Below, one piece after another: positions 43,424-53,003 of a stretch of DNA of 64,000 bases; the first letter of the stretch is position 1; the number at the start of each line of letters is the position of its first letter. The notes under the pieces are model-generated. The model worked only from the letters and a program-made list of their open reading frames with translations, ran no database searches and was not told the DNA's origin. This DNA comes from Zhongshania sp. R06B22 (GTDB taxonomy: Bacteria > Pseudomonadota > Gammaproteobacteria > Pseudomonadales > Spongiibacteraceae): positions 744,001-808,000 of the forward strand of contig NZ_JBFRYB010000001.1 in assembly GCF_040892595.1 (NCBI RefSeq), read 5' to 3'. The position numbers and the translations under genes were made by a program.

Positions 43424-43525
43424 GTGGCTTTGGGTGTTCGCGGCTTTGTGTGGGCGTAGAGACCTTTAAATGCCCGGATAAGCTTGGTCTTGTCGTCTTG
43501 CAGAAATAAGCGAATCTCAGGTATT

Positions 43526-43561
43526 AAAAAGGCGGGGGCACATAGTGCTTCCCGCCTTTTT
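43526..43561. terminator. Bidirectional terminator between the acyl-CoA operon and ettA
   Basis: AAAAAGGCGGG / CCCGCCTTTTT form a perfect 11-bp stem with a 14-nt loop. The T-run is present on both strands, so it can serve both converging units. Confidence 0.93.
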
Positions 43562-43574
43562 ATTGGCTAATTTA

Positions 43575-45236
43575 TTATTTTAGCTTTTTATATTTCACCC
43601 GCTTTGGTCCCGCGTTCTTTCCTTTGCGAGCCACAAAATCTTCGTGGTATTCACTGTAATTACCTTCAAAGAACACGATATCACTATCGCCTTCGTAGGC
43701 AAGAATATGAGTCGCGATGCGGTCGAGGAACCAGCGATCATGGGATATCACCAATGCGCAACCGGGAAAGTCCAATAGCGCATCTTCTAAGGCGCGCAGG
43801 GTCTCAACGTCCAAATCATTTGAGGGCTCATCTAGCAGCAAGACGTTGCCGCCTTCCTTGAGTGTGCATGCTAAATGTAGGCGGCCACGCTCACCACCGG
43901 ATAACTCACCGACTCGTTTTTGCTGGTCGCTGCCTTTAAAGTTAAAGCGACCGAGATAGGCTCGTGAAGGCACTTCATAGCTGCCTATGCGTAAAATATC
44001 TTGGCCTTCAGATACGGCTTCCCATACGGTTTTCTTATCGTCGAGGCCGTCGCGCATCTGCTCTACCGAAACCAGCTTGACGGTTTCGCCGAGGTCGATG
44101 GTGCCGCTATCTGGAGATTCTCTGCCGGTAATCATGCGCAGCAAGGTCGATTTACCCGCACCGTTGCCGCCGATAATGCCGACGATGGCGCCTTGAGGGA
44201 TCGACAGGCTCAGGTCATTGATCAGCAGGCGGTCGCCATAACTTTTGCTGACGCCGTTAACCTCAATAACCTTATCGCCAAGACGCGGTCCTGGCGGAAT
44301 ATAAATTTCATTAGTTTCGCTGCGGCTTTGGAATTCTTGAGAATTCATTTCTTCAAAGCGGGCTAGGCGCGCCTTGCTCTTGCTTTGGCGACCTTTGGCA
44401 TTGCTGCGCACCCACTCTAATTCTGCTGCGATGGTCTTTTTCCGAGAGGCGTCAGATTTTGACTCCTGCGCTAAGCGCGCATCTTTGGCTTCAAGCCAGT
44501 CAGAGTAATTGCCTTCGTATGGAATGCCGCGACCGCGGTCTAATTCCAAAATCCAGCCAGCAGCATTGTCGAGGAAATAGCGGTCATGCGTAATGGCGAC
44601 CACTGTGCCGGGAAAGTCACATAGGAAGCGCTCTAGCCAGTGCACTGACTCGGCGTCCAAATGGTTGGTGGGCTCGTCCAATAACAGCATGTCGGGGTTG
44701 GAGAGCAGTAATTGGCATAGTGCGACGCGGCGGCGCTCACCGCCAGACAGGGTGGAGACCGCCGCATCCCATGGTGGCAGGCGCAGCGCGTCGGCGGCCA
44801 CTTCAAGTTTGTGGTCGAGATTGTGGGCATCGGTGGCCTGAATGATGTCTTCTAGCGCCGCTTGGCGCTTCGCCAAAGCGTCAAAATCCGCATCCGGTTC
44901 GGCATAATCTGCGTAAACTTTATCGAGTTCGGCGAGTGCATTTATAGCTTCAGCCACACCTTCTTCGACGTTGCCGCGCACATCTTTGCTGTCATCTAAG
45001 GGCGGCTCCTGCGAGAGGTAACCTATTTTAGTGCCAGGTTGGGGGCGAGCTTCGCCATTAAATTCGGTATCTAAGCCTGCCATTATTTTTAGCAGGGTAG
45101 ATTTCCCCGACCCGTTTAGGCCGAGTACACCAATTTTGGCCCCGGGGAAGAAAGACAATGAGATGTCGTGCAGAATTTCGCGCTTGGGCGGTACAACCTT
45201 GCTTACGCGGTTCATGGTAAAGACGAATTGCGCCAT
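43575..45236 (-). CDS. ettA: Energy-dependent translational throttle protein EttA (ABC-F)
   Basis: A 553-residue ABC-F ATPase, close to E. coli EttA in length. The start MAQFVFTMNRVSKVVPPKRE is the family start with AGGAG 5 nt upstream; a 39-residue longer frame is rejected. Two ATP-binding cassettes are seen: Walker A LGLNGSGKST and GGNGAGKST, each followed by an LSGGE(R) signature and a Walker B ending in LLLDEPTNHLD / LLLDEPSNDLD. It binds the ribosomal E site and gates translation in response to the ATP/ADP ratio. The leader contains a perfect hairpin (separate entry). Confidence 0.96.
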   Translation of the reverse strand: MAQFVFTMNRVSKVVPPKREILHDISLSFFPGAKIGVLGLNGSGKSTLLKIMAGLDTEFNGEARPQPGTKIGYLSQEPPLDDSKDVRGNVEEGVAEAINALAELDKVYADYAEPDADFDALAKRQAALEDIIQATDAHNLDHKLEVAADALRLPPWDAAVSTLSGGERRRVALCQLLLSNPDMLLLDEPTNHLDAESVHWLERFLCDFPGTVVAITHDRYFLDNAAGWILELDRGRGIPYEGNYSDWLEAKDARLAQESKSDASRKKTIAAELEWVRSNAKGRQSKSKARLARFEEMNSQEFQSRSETNEIYIPPGPRLGDKVIEVNGVSKSYGDRLLINDLSLSIPQGAIVGIIGGNGAGKSTLLRMITGRESPDSGTIDLGETVKLVSVEQMRDGLDDKKTVWEAVSEGQDILRIGSYEVPSRAYLGRFNFKGSDQQKRVGELSGGERGRLHLACTLKEGGNVLLLDEPSNDLDVETLRALEDALLDFPGCALVISHDRWFLDRIATHILAYEGDSDIVFFEGNYSEYHEDFVARKGKNAGPKRVKYKKLK

Positions 45237-45259
45237 GCTGACTCCTGACAAAGCACTAA

Positions 45260-45278
45260 GTCGCCGAGGCTCGGCGAC
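45260..45278 (-). promoter_or_regulatory. Hairpin in the ettA leader
   Basis: GTCGCCGA / TCGGCGAC, a perfect 8-bp stem with a 3-nt loop, 23 bp upstream of the ettA ATG and just before the ribosome site. It might modulate translation; no T-run makes a terminator unlikely. Confidence 0.4.
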
Positions 45279-45413
45279 AATTAAATAGGCGAAAAGGTAC
45301 CGAAAGCGGCGCCGTTCCGCAATGTTTTGTCGAGCTGGGGCGCGGCGCATCAAAAATTAAAGTTTGAGTGGGCGTGAATGGCATTAAACGGTGCCGAATG
45401 CGCGCATATATTG

Positions 45414-45419
45414 TACAAT
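45414..45419 (+). promoter_or_regulatory. Probable -10 element of glyA
   Basis: TACAAT lies 40 bp upstream of the glyA start. No good -35 is seen at 16-18 bp. Confidence 0.4.
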
Positions 45420-45459
45420 GCGCGGCTTTTCAAAGCCTGTGTATGCCTCGGGGGTAGTG

Positions 45460-46722
45460 ATGTTTAGCAAAGAGATGACAATTGCCGGATTCGACGATGA
45501 AATCTGGTCTGCGATTCAAGAAGAAGAAGTGCGTCAGGAAGAGCATATCGAGCTAATCGCTTCTGAAAACTACACCAGCCCGGCCGTTATGCAGGCGCAG
45601 GGTACCGTGCTCACCAATAAATACGCTGAAGGTTATCCCGGCAAGCGTTATTACGGTGGTTGCGAATACGTCGACAAGGCCGAAACACTGGCTATCGACC
45701 GCGCAAAAGCCCTGTTCGGTGCAGATTACGCCAACGTTCAGCCACACTCTGGCTCACAGGCCAACGGTGCTGTGTATCAGGCGCTGATGTTGCCAGGCGA
45801 AACTGTGCTGGGTATGAGTCTTGATGCCGGTGGTCACTTGACCCACGGTGCCAAACCGAACTTTTCGGGCAAGACTTATAACGCGGTTCAATACGGTTTG
45901 AATAATGAAACCGGCGAAATCGATTACGCCCAGGTTGAAGCCTTGGCGCTAGAGCACAAGCCTAAAATGATTGTTGCCGGTTTCTCTGCATACTCAGGTA
46001 TTGTCGACTGGGCCAAATTCCGTGAAATCGCCGATATGGTCGGTGCTTACTTGATGGTCGACATGGCTCACGTTGCGGGCTTGGTTGCTGCGGGTGTGTA
46101 CCCAAATCCCATTAAATATGCGGACGTGGTTACCACTACTACCCATAAAACCCTGCGCGGTCCCCGCGGCGGTTTGATTTTGGCCAAGGCCAATGAAGCC
46201 ATCGAGAAGAAACTTAACTCGGCGGTATTCCCCGGTGGCCAAGGTGGCCCGCTGATGCACGTGATTGCTGCTAAGGCTGTTAGCTTTAAAGAAGCAATGG
46301 CGCCAGAGTACGTGGTTTACCAGAAGCAGGTTATCGCCAATGCTAAAGCCATGGCTAAGACGTTTATCGAGCGCGGTATTAACATTGTGTCCGGCGGTAC
46401 TGAAAACCACCTGATGCTAGTTGACCTGATCGGCAAATCGTATACCGGTAAAGATGCTGACGCTGCACTGGGCGCGGCGAATATTACCGTGAATAAAAAC
46501 GCCGTACCCAATGATCCCCGCTCGCCGTTTATCACCAGTGGCTTGCGTGTTGGTACGCCTGCGGTGACCACGCGTGGCTTTAAAGAAGCTGAGTGTGTCG
46601 AGTTGGCTAACTGGATGTGCGACATTTTGGAAGCCTTGGAAGCTGGCGATGCCTCTGCCAAGATCGACGAAGTGAAAGCCAAAGTATTAGAAATTTGTAA
46701 GCGTTTCCCCGTTTACGCCTAA
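45460..46722 (+). CDS. glyA: Serine hydroxymethyltransferase
   Basis: A 420-residue PLP enzyme: [20 protein letters not shown] near the N-terminus, [15 protein letters not shown], and the PLP-lysine motif [15 protein letters not shown] near residue 228. It interconverts serine and glycine while charging tetrahydrofolate. The ATG at 45460 gives [16 protein letters not shown], as in relatives; a longer frame from 45391 covers the promoter and is rejected. A UUCG-loop terminator follows. Confidence 0.97.
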   Translation: MFSKEMTIAGFDDEIWSAIQEEEVRQEEHIELIASENYTSPAVMQAQGTVLTNKYAEGYPGKRYYGGCEYVDKAETLAIDRAKALFGADYANVQPHSGSQANGAVYQALMLPGETVLGMSLDAGGHLTHGAKPNFSGKTYNAVQYGLNNETGEIDYAQVEALALEHKPKMIVAGFSAYSGIVDWAKFREIADMVGAYLMVDMAHVAGLVAAGVYPNPIKYADVVTTTTHKTLRGPRGGLILAKANEAIEKKLNSAVFPGGQGGPLMHVIAAKAVSFKEAMAPEYVVYQKQVIANAKAMAKTFIERGINIVSGGTENHLMLVDLIGKSYTGKDADAALGAANITVNKNAVPNDPRSPFITSGLRVGTPAVTTRGFKEAECVELANWMCDILEALEAGDASAKIDEVKAKVLEICKRFPVYA

Positions 46723-46737
46723 CGAAAGATGGTCGAG

Positions 46738-46764
46738 GGGCGGTGCTTCGGCGCTGCCCTTTTT
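46738..46764 (+). terminator. Rho-independent terminator of glyA
   Basis: GGGCGGTGC / GCGCTGCCC pair (9 positions, two G-U) around a stable TTCG tetraloop, then five T residues. Confidence 0.92.
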
Positions 46765-46850
46765 AGAGCGCGAAGTCTCGTGCTGAAATACCTAGCGCAA
46801 AAGAGCGTGTGCTAGACTTCGACCAAGTCCCCAGCCCTTGAGGCCAAATC

Positions 46851-47324
46851 ATGCGTTGTCCGTTTTGCAATTTTGACGATACCAAAGTTATCGACTCCCG
46901 GCTGGTAGCTGAAGGTGGTCAGGTTCGTCGTCGTCGCGAATGTCTGTCGTGCTCGGAGCGGTTTACAACCTATGAGAGCGCCGAGCTGTTGATGCCTAAA
47001 ATCATCAAAAGTGACGGCTCACGGGAACCGTTTGACGAGGCGAAACTGCGTTCAGGTGTTTTAAAGGCACTGGAAAAACGGCCGGTCAGCGTTGAACATA
47101 TCGAAGCTGAAGTTAGCGGTATCAAGCGTCGCCTGCAGGCCACTGGCGAGCGCGAAATTGATAGTCGCGACGTCGGTGAGCAAGTTATGGAGGCCTTAAA
47201 GGCCTTAGATCATGTCGCCTATGTTCGCTTTGCCTCGGTCTATCGCAGCTTCCAAGATTTAGATGAGTTTCGCGCTGAAATTGACCGGTTATCTGCAGAG
47301 CCGCGTTCAGAGCATAGTGAGTAG
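46851..47324 (+). CDS. nrdR: Ribonucleotide reductase regulator NrdR
   Basis: A 157-residue repressor: an N-terminal zinc ribbon with Cys 3, 6, 31 and 34 (RCPFC, CLSC), then an ATP-cone domain ([19 protein letters not shown] precedes; [19 protein letters not shown] is the cone). It senses ATP/dATP and represses nrd genes by binding NrdR boxes. It heads the riboflavin operon and ends 2 bp from the ribD start, an arrangement common in proteobacteria. Confidence 0.97.
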   Translation: MRCPFCNFDDTKVIDSRLVAEGGQVRRRRECLSCSERFTTYESAELLMPKIIKSDGSREPFDEAKLRSGVLKALEKRPVSVEHIEAEVSGIKRRLQATGEREIDSRDVGEQVMEALKALDHVAYVRFASVYRSFQDLDEFRAEIDRLSAEPRSEHSE

Positions 47325-47326
47325 CC

Positions 47327-48472
47327 GTGAACTTTAGTAATTTTGATCGGCAGATGATGGCGACTGCTTTGCAATTGGCAGCGCGCGGTCGTTATTCCAC
47401 CAGCCCTAATCCTCGTGTGGGCTGCGTGATTTGCCGTGACGCCAAGGTCATTGCCCAAGGTTGGCATCAGCGCGCAGGCGATGGCCACGCTGAGGTTAAT
47501 GCCTTGGCACAGCTAAGTGATACCCGCGCGTCCACCGTCTATGTCACGCTCGAACCCTGTAGTCATCAAGGACGCACGCCACCCTGTGCAGATACCTTAA
47601 TCAACGCTGGCGTAAGCCGCGTTGTGGTCGCCTCTGAAGATCCTAATCCGCTGGTTGCTGGTCGCGGTATTGCGCGTTTGCAGCAGGCCGGTATTCAGGT
47701 CGATGTCGGCTTGATGGCGGTGCAGGCAGAGGCATTAAATGTCGGTTTTATGCGCCGTATGCGCGGCGGCTTGCCGTGGTTGCGTTTAAAGTCAGCCAGC
47801 AGCATTGATGGCAGAACGGCAATGGCCTCCGGCGAAAGTCAGTGGATTACCGGCCCCGAGGCGAGAGCCGATGTGCAAAAATTACGGGCCCAGAGCTGTG
47901 CGATTCTGAGTGGCGTAGAAACTATTTTGCATGACGACGCAGCGCTCACAGTGCGGCCACAAAGCTTTTCAGCAGATGACCCTGCGGTACTGGCGTTAAC
48001 AGAACCGTGGCGTCAACCACTGCGGGTGATTGTTGATTCCTCCCTGCGCACACCGTCCACCGCAACATTGTTTGCGGCCGGCGGCGAGCTGGTTATTGCC
48101 ACGCGGGTGACAAATATTAAACGCCATAAGCCACTGATTGCGGCGGGGGCAACGATTGTTGTCATCGACGATGACGGACGCGGCAAGGTCTCGCTGCCCG
48201 CAGTGATGAAGTATTTGGCTGATCGCAGCTGCAATGAAGTCTTGCTAGAGGCGGGCGCGGTATTAGCTGGCGCCGCCTTGCGAGCCGGTCTGGTCGATGA
48301 GTGGTTTTTGTATATGGCACCCTGTCTAATGGGCAGTAGCGGTCGGCCATTGATAGATTGGCCGATGACGGCGATGTCAGAGCAGCAGGCCATCGACATC
48401 TTGGATATTCGCGCGGTCGGTAAAGATTGGCGAATACAGTGTCGCGTCCCTAAGCTTGCGGAGCCGCAGTAA
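47327..48472 (+). CDS. ribD: Bifunctional riboflavin deaminase/reductase RibD
   Basis: A 381-residue two-domain enzyme. The N-terminal deaminase has HAEVNAL (zinc His 54, Glu 56) and PCSHQGRTPPC (zinc Cys 78 and 87). The C-terminal reductase starts near residue 145 (LPWLRLKSASSIDGRTAMAS). It deaminates and reduces the pyrimidine intermediate of riboflavin synthesis. The GTG start at 47327 is inferred from the distance to nrdR (2 bp); an internal ATG 27 bp later would shorten it. It joins ribE with no gap. Confidence 0.95.
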   Translation: MNFSNFDRQMMATALQLAARGRYSTSPNPRVGCVICRDAKVIAQGWHQRAGDGHAEVNALAQLSDTRASTVYVTLEPCSHQGRTPPCADTLINAGVSRVVVASEDPNPLVAGRGIARLQQAGIQVDVGLMAVQAEALNVGFMRRMRGGLPWLRLKSASSIDGRTAMASGESQWITGPEARADVQKLRAQSCAILSGVETILHDDAALTVRPQSFSADDPAVLALTEPWRQPLRVIVDSSLRTPSTATLFAAGGELVIATRVTNIKRHKPLIAAGATIVVIDDDGRGKVSLPAVMKYLADRSCNEVLLEAGAVLAGAALRAGLVDEWFLYMAPCLMGSSGRPLIDWPMTAMSEQQAIDILDIRAVGKDWRIQCRVPKLAEPQ

Positions 48473-49132
48473 ATGTTCACCGGCATTATAGAGGCGCTGG
48501 GGACTATCGCCGCTACTGAAATGCGCGGTGGCGATATGCGCCTGCGAATTAGCAGTGCTAGCCTGCCGATGGCCGATGTTAAGCTCGGCGATAGTATTGC
48601 CACCAACGGCGTGTGCCTAACGGTCGTCGCCATGGTGGGCGATGGCTTTTGGGCCGATGTGTCAAACGAGACCCTATCGCTGAGCACCTTCGCCAAGATT
48701 AATATCGGCCAGACCGTAAACTTAGAGCGGGCGATGTTGGCGAGCAGCCGTTTCGACGGCCATATTGTCAGTGGTCATGTTGATGGCGTAGGGCGCGTGT
48801 TAAGTTGTAGCAAAGATGCGCGCTCTATTAGGCTGAGTATCGAGGCACCGGCTAATATTGCGCATTATATTGCGACCAAGGGCTCGATCTGCGTGGATGG
48901 TGTTAGCCTGACCGTGAACAAGGTCACCGGCAACGTATTTGAATTGAATATTGTGCCTCATACGGCAGCGGAAACCATTATTCAGCATTACCGTGTGGAT
49001 GCAGAGCTTAATCTGGAGGTGGATGTGATCGCGCGTTATCTTGAGCGATTATTACAGGCAGACAAGCCTGCAGGGCGCGGGATTTCAATGGCCAGTTTGG
49101 CCGACAATGGGTTTTTGAGAACGCGGAAATAA
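48473..49132 (+). CDS. ribE: Riboflavin synthase alpha chain (operon copy)
   Basis: A 219-residue two-domain lumazine-binding protein: MFTGIIEALGTIA, DGHIVSGHVDGVGR in domain 1, GSICVDGVSLTVN and NIVPHTAAETI in domain 2. It has the PHT form of the second-domain motif, unlike the PET form of the copy at 16038. It makes riboflavin from two lumazine molecules. The ATG directly follows the ribD stop. With ribD, ribBA and ribH it gives four of the usual steps in one operon. Confidence 0.96.
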   Translation: MFTGIIEALGTIAATEMRGGDMRLRISSASLPMADVKLGDSIATNGVCLTVVAMVGDGFWADVSNETLSLSTFAKINIGQTVNLERAMLASSRFDGHIVSGHVDGVGRVLSCSKDARSIRLSIEAPANIAHYIATKGSICVDGVSLTVNKVTGNVFELNIVPHTAAETIIQHYRVDAELNLEVDVIARYLERLLQADKPAGRGISMASLADNGFLRTRK

Positions 49133-49195
49133 GCGCGTCTAATATTTCTAATTCTAGCGGCTCATTTAGCGCTACGAAAAAGGCAAGGCAGCACT

Positions 49196-50329
49196 ATGGC
49201 AATGAGCAAAATAGAAGACCTCATTCAGGATATCCGTCTAGGCAAGATGGTTATCTTAATGGACGACGAAGATCGCGAGAACGAGGGCGACCTGGTGATG
49301 GCGGCCGAATGTGTGCGTCCCCAAGATATTAACTTTATGGCTAAATTTGGTCGTGGTTTAATTTGTATGCCAATGACTCGTGAGCGCTGTGAGCAGCTTG
49401 CGCTGCCCTTGATGGTAGATCGCAATGCCTCGGGTTTCGGCACCAAATTCACCCTCTCTATAGAGGCCACCCACGGCGTGACCACCGGTATTTCTGCCGC
49501 CGATCGGGCCCACACGGTAAGAACCGCAGCTGCGCGTAATGCAGTGGCAGCTGATATTGTTCAGCCCGGTCATATTTTCCCGCTGATGGCTGAGCCCGGT
49601 GGCGTTTTGAGTCGCGCCGGTCATACTGAGGCTGCCTGTGATTTGTCGCGCTTAGCTGGTTTTGAAGCGACCGGTGTTATCTGCGAAATCATGAATGAAG
49701 ACGGCACCATGGCGCGCCGCGCAGATCTCGATATTTTTGCCGCAGAGCACGATTTAAAAATGGGTACCATTGCTGACCTGATTCACTATCAGGTGTTAAA
49801 CGAGCAAACCATTGAAAAAATTAGCAGCGGCACGATTGCAACGGATTTTGGCGATTTTGTCCTTCACGCCTATAAGGATTCAGTGGCGGGTGAAATACAT
49901 TTTGCGGTTCAAAAAGGTGATATCAGTGCCGACTCGCCAACACTGGTGCGGGTGCACTTGGGCTCGTCGGTGCGCGACCTTTTGCAAACCCAATCGCCGG
50001 GCTCTACCACGGGCTGGAATATGCATCGCAGCTTAGAAACTGTCGCTAAACATGGCGGCGTAGTCGTGCTACTGGCCAACCGCGAAACCCCAGAATCAAT
50101 CTTGGCCGAGCTAGGTATTGCCCAGGGCACCAAGTCGCCTCTGCAGGGTGATAGCATTCAGTATAAAACCACGTATTTTAATATCGGCCTAGGATCACAA
50201 ATCTTGCGTGATGTTGGGGTAGGCAAGATTCGCTTGATGGGTGCGCCGGTTAAATATAATGCAATCTCTGGTTTTGACTTGGAAGTCGTTGAATTTGTTA
50301 GTCCCGATAATATTGTCGCCAATAGCTGA
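49196..50329 (+). CDS. 3,4-dihydroxy-2-butanone-4-phosphate synthase with degenerate GTP-cyclohydrolase-II-like domain
   Basis: A 377-residue RibBA-like protein. Residues 1-205 are the RibB domain: [20 protein letters not shown] (acidic active site) and [17 protein letters not shown], then [17 protein letters not shown]. It makes the four-carbon unit of riboflavin. The second half resembles GTP cyclohydrolase II, but the zinc Cys cluster expected in RibA is missing: the equivalent stretch reads [17 protein letters not shown], with no Cys. It is therefore probably of the RibBX type, and the first riboflavin step needs a RibA elsewhere. AAGG precedes the ATG. Confidence 0.9.
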   Translation: MAMSKIEDLIQDIRLGKMVILMDDEDRENEGDLVMAAECVRPQDINFMAKFGRGLICMPMTRERCEQLALPLMVDRNASGFGTKFTLSIEATHGVTTGISAADRAHTVRTAAARNAVAADIVQPGHIFPLMAEPGGVLSRAGHTEAACDLSRLAGFEATGVICEIMNEDGTMARRADLDIFAAEHDLKMGTIADLIHYQVLNEQTIEKISSGTIATDFGDFVLHAYKDSVAGEIHFAVQKGDISADSPTLVRVHLGSSVRDLLQTQSPGSTTGWNMHRSLETVAKHGGVVVLLANRETPESILAELGIAQGTKSPLQGDSIQYKTTYFNIGLGSQILRDVGVGKIRLMGAPVKYNAISGFDLEVVEFVSPDNIVANS

Positions 50330-50387
50330 TTGAATATTGTGAGCCGTCGATGATGTCAATGGCTGTAAATGAGAAAGGAAATAAAAG

Positions 50388-50849
50388 ATGAAAACTATCG
50401 AAGGTAATTTTGTTGCGGTAGCCGGTAAATTCGCAATTGTAGTGGGTCGCTGGAATAGCTTTGTAGTTGAAAGTTTATTGGACGGCGCCTTAGACACGCT
50501 GCGTCGTCACGGCGTGGCAGACGACAATATCACTATTGTGCGTGCACCGGGTGCGTTTGAAATACCGCTGGTCTGCCAAAAAGTAGCAGAAAGTAAAAAC
50601 TATGATGCCATTATTGCGTTGGGCGCCGTTATTCGTGGCGGCACGCCGCACTTCGAATATGTTGCCGGGGAATGTGTCAAAGGGCTAGCGCAAGTAACTA
50701 TGCAACACGGTGTGCCGGTCGCATTTGGTGTGTTGACCGTAGATACTATTGAGCAAGCGGTAGAACGCGCAGGCACCAAGGCAGGTAATAAGGGTGAAGA
50801 GGCGGCGATGTCCGCTATTGAGATGGTGAGCCTTCTCAAACAGTTATAA
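50388..50849 (+). CDS. ribH: 6,7-dimethyl-8-ribityllumazine synthase
   Basis: A 153-residue lumazine synthase: [36 protein letters not shown] and [20 protein letters not shown] are the substrate-binding signatures, with the His of PHFEYV as catalytic acid. It joins the butanone phosphate and the pyrimidine to lumazine, the substrate of RibE. AAAGGAAATAAAAG precedes the ATG. Fourth riboflavin gene of the operon. Confidence 0.97.
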   Translation: MKTIEGNFVAVAGKFAIVVGRWNSFVVESLLDGALDTLRRHGVADDNITIVRAPGAFEIPLVCQKVAESKNYDAIIALGAVIRGGTPHFEYVAGECVKGLAQVTMQHGVPVAFGVLTVDTIEQAVERAGTKAGNKGEEAAMSAIEMVSLLKQL

Positions 50850-50955
50850 ATTTTATTAAAAAGCTGAGCGTAAGTTCAGTATTGTTTCGTGCTGCCCTCA
50901 GGCGGTAGTACGGTTTTTTAAGTGTGGTTTTATCCACCAAGCATGAGAATATTTT

Positions 50956-51459
50956 GTGGCAAATCGTCTTCAGAACCCATCCCGCAATCAGCTAGCGGCA
51001 GACCGGCGCAAGGCGCGCCATTATGCAATGCAGGCTTTATATCAATGGCATATGGCTGGCCAGGCATTGAACGAAATCGAAGCGCAGTTCCAAGCTGACT
51101 ATGATATGACTCATGTCGACAAAGAGTTTTTTCACGACCTAGTACATAATATTCCCGCACAGTTAACGGTATTACATGAGCTCTTCGACAAGCACTTAGA
51201 TCGTAAAGTTACCGATCTAGATCCTATCGAATTGTGCTTGCTGCGCATGGGTTCCTATGAATTACTGCGCCGTATTGATGTACCTTATAAAGTTGCCATC
51301 AATGAAACCATTAATCTTGGTAAGCGCTTTGGTTCCACCGACGGTCATCGCTATTTGAATGGCATACTTGATCGGGTCGCAATGGAGTGCCGCGCGGTTG
51401 AAGTGGCGGCAGAAAAAGGCAAATCCCCAAAAGTTAACAAGCCGGACGACGCAGAATAG
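50956..51459 (+). CDS. nusB: Transcription antitermination protein NusB
   Basis: A 167-residue helical RNA-binding protein: RRKARHYAMQALYQWHMAGQ at the N-terminus and LLRRIDVPYKVAINETINLG with KRFGSTDGHRYLNGILDRVA at the C-terminus are NusB signatures. It works with NusE (S10) on boxA RNA, mainly in rRNA transcription. The GTG start is used because the only nearby ATG is out of frame. It lies between ribH and thiL, as is common. Confidence 0.95.
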   Translation: MANRLQNPSRNQLAADRRKARHYAMQALYQWHMAGQALNEIEAQFQADYDMTHVDKEFFHDLVHNIPAQLTVLHELFDKHLDRKVTDLDPIELCLLRMGSYELLRRIDVPYKVAINETINLGKRFGSTDGHRYLNGILDRVAMECRAVEVAAEKGKSPKVNKPDDAE

Positions 51460-51477
51460 TCTGCGGACACAGCTATT

Positions 51478-52446
51478 ATGCCGGTATCAGAATTCGACAT
51501 AATTCAACGTTACTTTCGTGAAGGCGCCGGTAAAATTATTGGCGCCGGCACCAGCGCAGTTCGCTGTGGTATTGGCGATGACTGCGCGGTGTTATCCCTA
51601 GCTGTTGGTCACGAGCTGCTGCTGTCGGTAGACACTTTGGTCGAGTCGGTTCATTTCCCTGTTAATTATTCGTCGGCATTACTCGCCCGTCGCGCACTTG
51701 CGGTCTGCGCCAGCGATCTGGCTGCCAGCGGTGCATCACCACTGGCTTTTACTTTGGCGCTAACGCTACCCACTGTTGATGAAGATTGGCTAAGCGCTTT
51801 TTCTGTATCGCTGGCCGACGCCGCTGCCGAATTTGGCATGGTCTTAGTGGGTGGCGACACGACCCGTGGCCCCCTGTGTTTAAGTTTGCAGGTAATGGGT
51901 TCTGCCCCTGCTGGCCAAGCGCTATTGCGAAATGGCGCTCAAGTCGGCGATGTCATTTATGTGTCTGGTAGCCTGGGTGACGCCAGCGCAGCCTTGGCAT
52001 TTTTAAATACCGAGCCTGCCGAGCTGCAGGCAGATCAAGCTGATCTTTTGGCGCGCTACCACGCGCCAACACCGCGTTTGGTCTTGGGCCAGAACTTGCG
52101 TAATCTTGCTACTGCCGCTATCGATATTTCCGATGGCTTAGCGGCAGACTTAGGTCATATTTTGAAAGCCAGTGGTGTTGCCGGCGTTGTGCGCGTGCAA
52201 GACCTGCCCTTGTCGGCGGCGCTGCTTAATCATGGCTCTGCGCTTGACGCTGCACTGAGCGGCGGTGATGACTACGAACTTTGTTTTACGGTGCCGGCAT
52301 CGCGTCGTGCAGATGTGGCATTCTTAAGTGCTAGTTTAGATTTGGCTTTAAGCGAGATAGGTTATATTGAGGTGGGTCATGGACTGCGCTGCATAGATGC
52401 GCAAAATAAAGTGTATTCACCCGCTAATGGTTACCAACATTTTTAA
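51478..52446 (+). CDS. thiL: Thiamine-monophosphate kinase
   Basis: A 322-residue AIR-synthase-fold kinase: EFDIIQRYFREGAG at the start, GIGDDCAVLSLAVGHELLLS (nucleotide and Mg binding), VDTLVESVHFPV and VLVGGDTTRGPLCLSLQVMG, then DISDGLAADLGHILKASG. It phosphorylates thiamine monophosphate to the diphosphate. It follows nusB after 18 bp and precedes pgpA after 18 bp, so all are in one operon. Confidence 0.96.
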   Translation: MPVSEFDIIQRYFREGAGKIIGAGTSAVRCGIGDDCAVLSLAVGHELLLSVDTLVESVHFPVNYSSALLARRALAVCASDLAASGASPLAFTLALTLPTVDEDWLSAFSVSLADAAAEFGMVLVGGDTTRGPLCLSLQVMGSAPAGQALLRNGAQVGDVIYVSGSLGDASAALAFLNTEPAELQADQADLLARYHAPTPRLVLGQNLRNLATAAIDISDGLAADLGHILKASGVAGVVRVQDLPLSAALLNHGSALDAALSGGDDYELCFTVPASRRADVAFLSASLDLALSEIGYIEVGHGLRCIDAQNKVYSPANGYQHF

Positions 52447-52464
52447 AATTTGGCTCCTTAAATT

Positions 52465-52941
52465 ATGGCTACAAAAATTCCAGTTTCACTATTAAAAAAT
52501 CCTGTGCATCTGCTTTCGGTAGGTTTTGGGAGTGGCTTGGCCACAAAGGCGCCGGGAACCTTTGGTACTCTAGCGGCGCTGCCGTTTTGGTTTTTACTTC
52601 AGCACTTGTCACCAGCCAACTATATTATTGCCCTGCTACTGGCGTTTGCAGCGGGGGTGTATTTTTGTGGCGAAACGGCAAAAGCCCTAGGTGTGCACGA
52701 TCACGGCGGCATTGTCTGGGACGAATTTGTCGGTGTATGGATTGCTTTGTTTTTGGTTCCGCCCAATATTTTCTGGGTGGCCTTGGGCTTCGGTTTATTC
52801 CGCCTATTTGATATCTGGAAGCCTTGGCCGATTCGAGTATTGGATGCCAAAGTACACGGTGGCTTCGGTATTATGATTGACGATGTATTGGCCGGCGTAT
52901 ACGCATTTTTAATTTTGCAGTTGTGCTTTGTATTAACTTAA
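52465..52941 (+). CDS. pgpA: Phosphatidylglycerophosphatase A
   Basis: A 158-residue inner-membrane enzyme with three or four hydrophobic segments: FGSGLATKAPGTFGTLAALP near the N-terminus (with the APGTFG family motif), HDHGGIVWDEFVGVWIALFL (conserved WDE) and IDDVLAGVYAF. It makes phosphatidylglycerol from its phosphate. Last gene of the rib-nusB-thiL group. Confidence 0.95.
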   Translation: MATKIPVSLLKNPVHLLSVGFGSGLATKAPGTFGTLAALPFWFLLQHLSPANYIIALLLAFAAGVYFCGETAKALGVHDHGGIVWDEFVGVWIALFLVPPNIFWVALGFGLFRLFDIWKPWPIRVLDAKVHGGFGIMIDDVLAGVYAFLILQLCFVLT

Positions 52942-53003
52942 TCCCAGATCTTTTTCGCGAGAGATACTGACGCGTGGCGTCATTAAATTTTAAGAGGAAT
53001 AGT

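Noticed and set aside
49133..49195. Possible FMN riboswitch before the RibBA gene
   Set aside because: The gap is only 63 bp and lacks the conserved RFN sequence; the regions before ribD and the other riboflavin synthase do not show it either.
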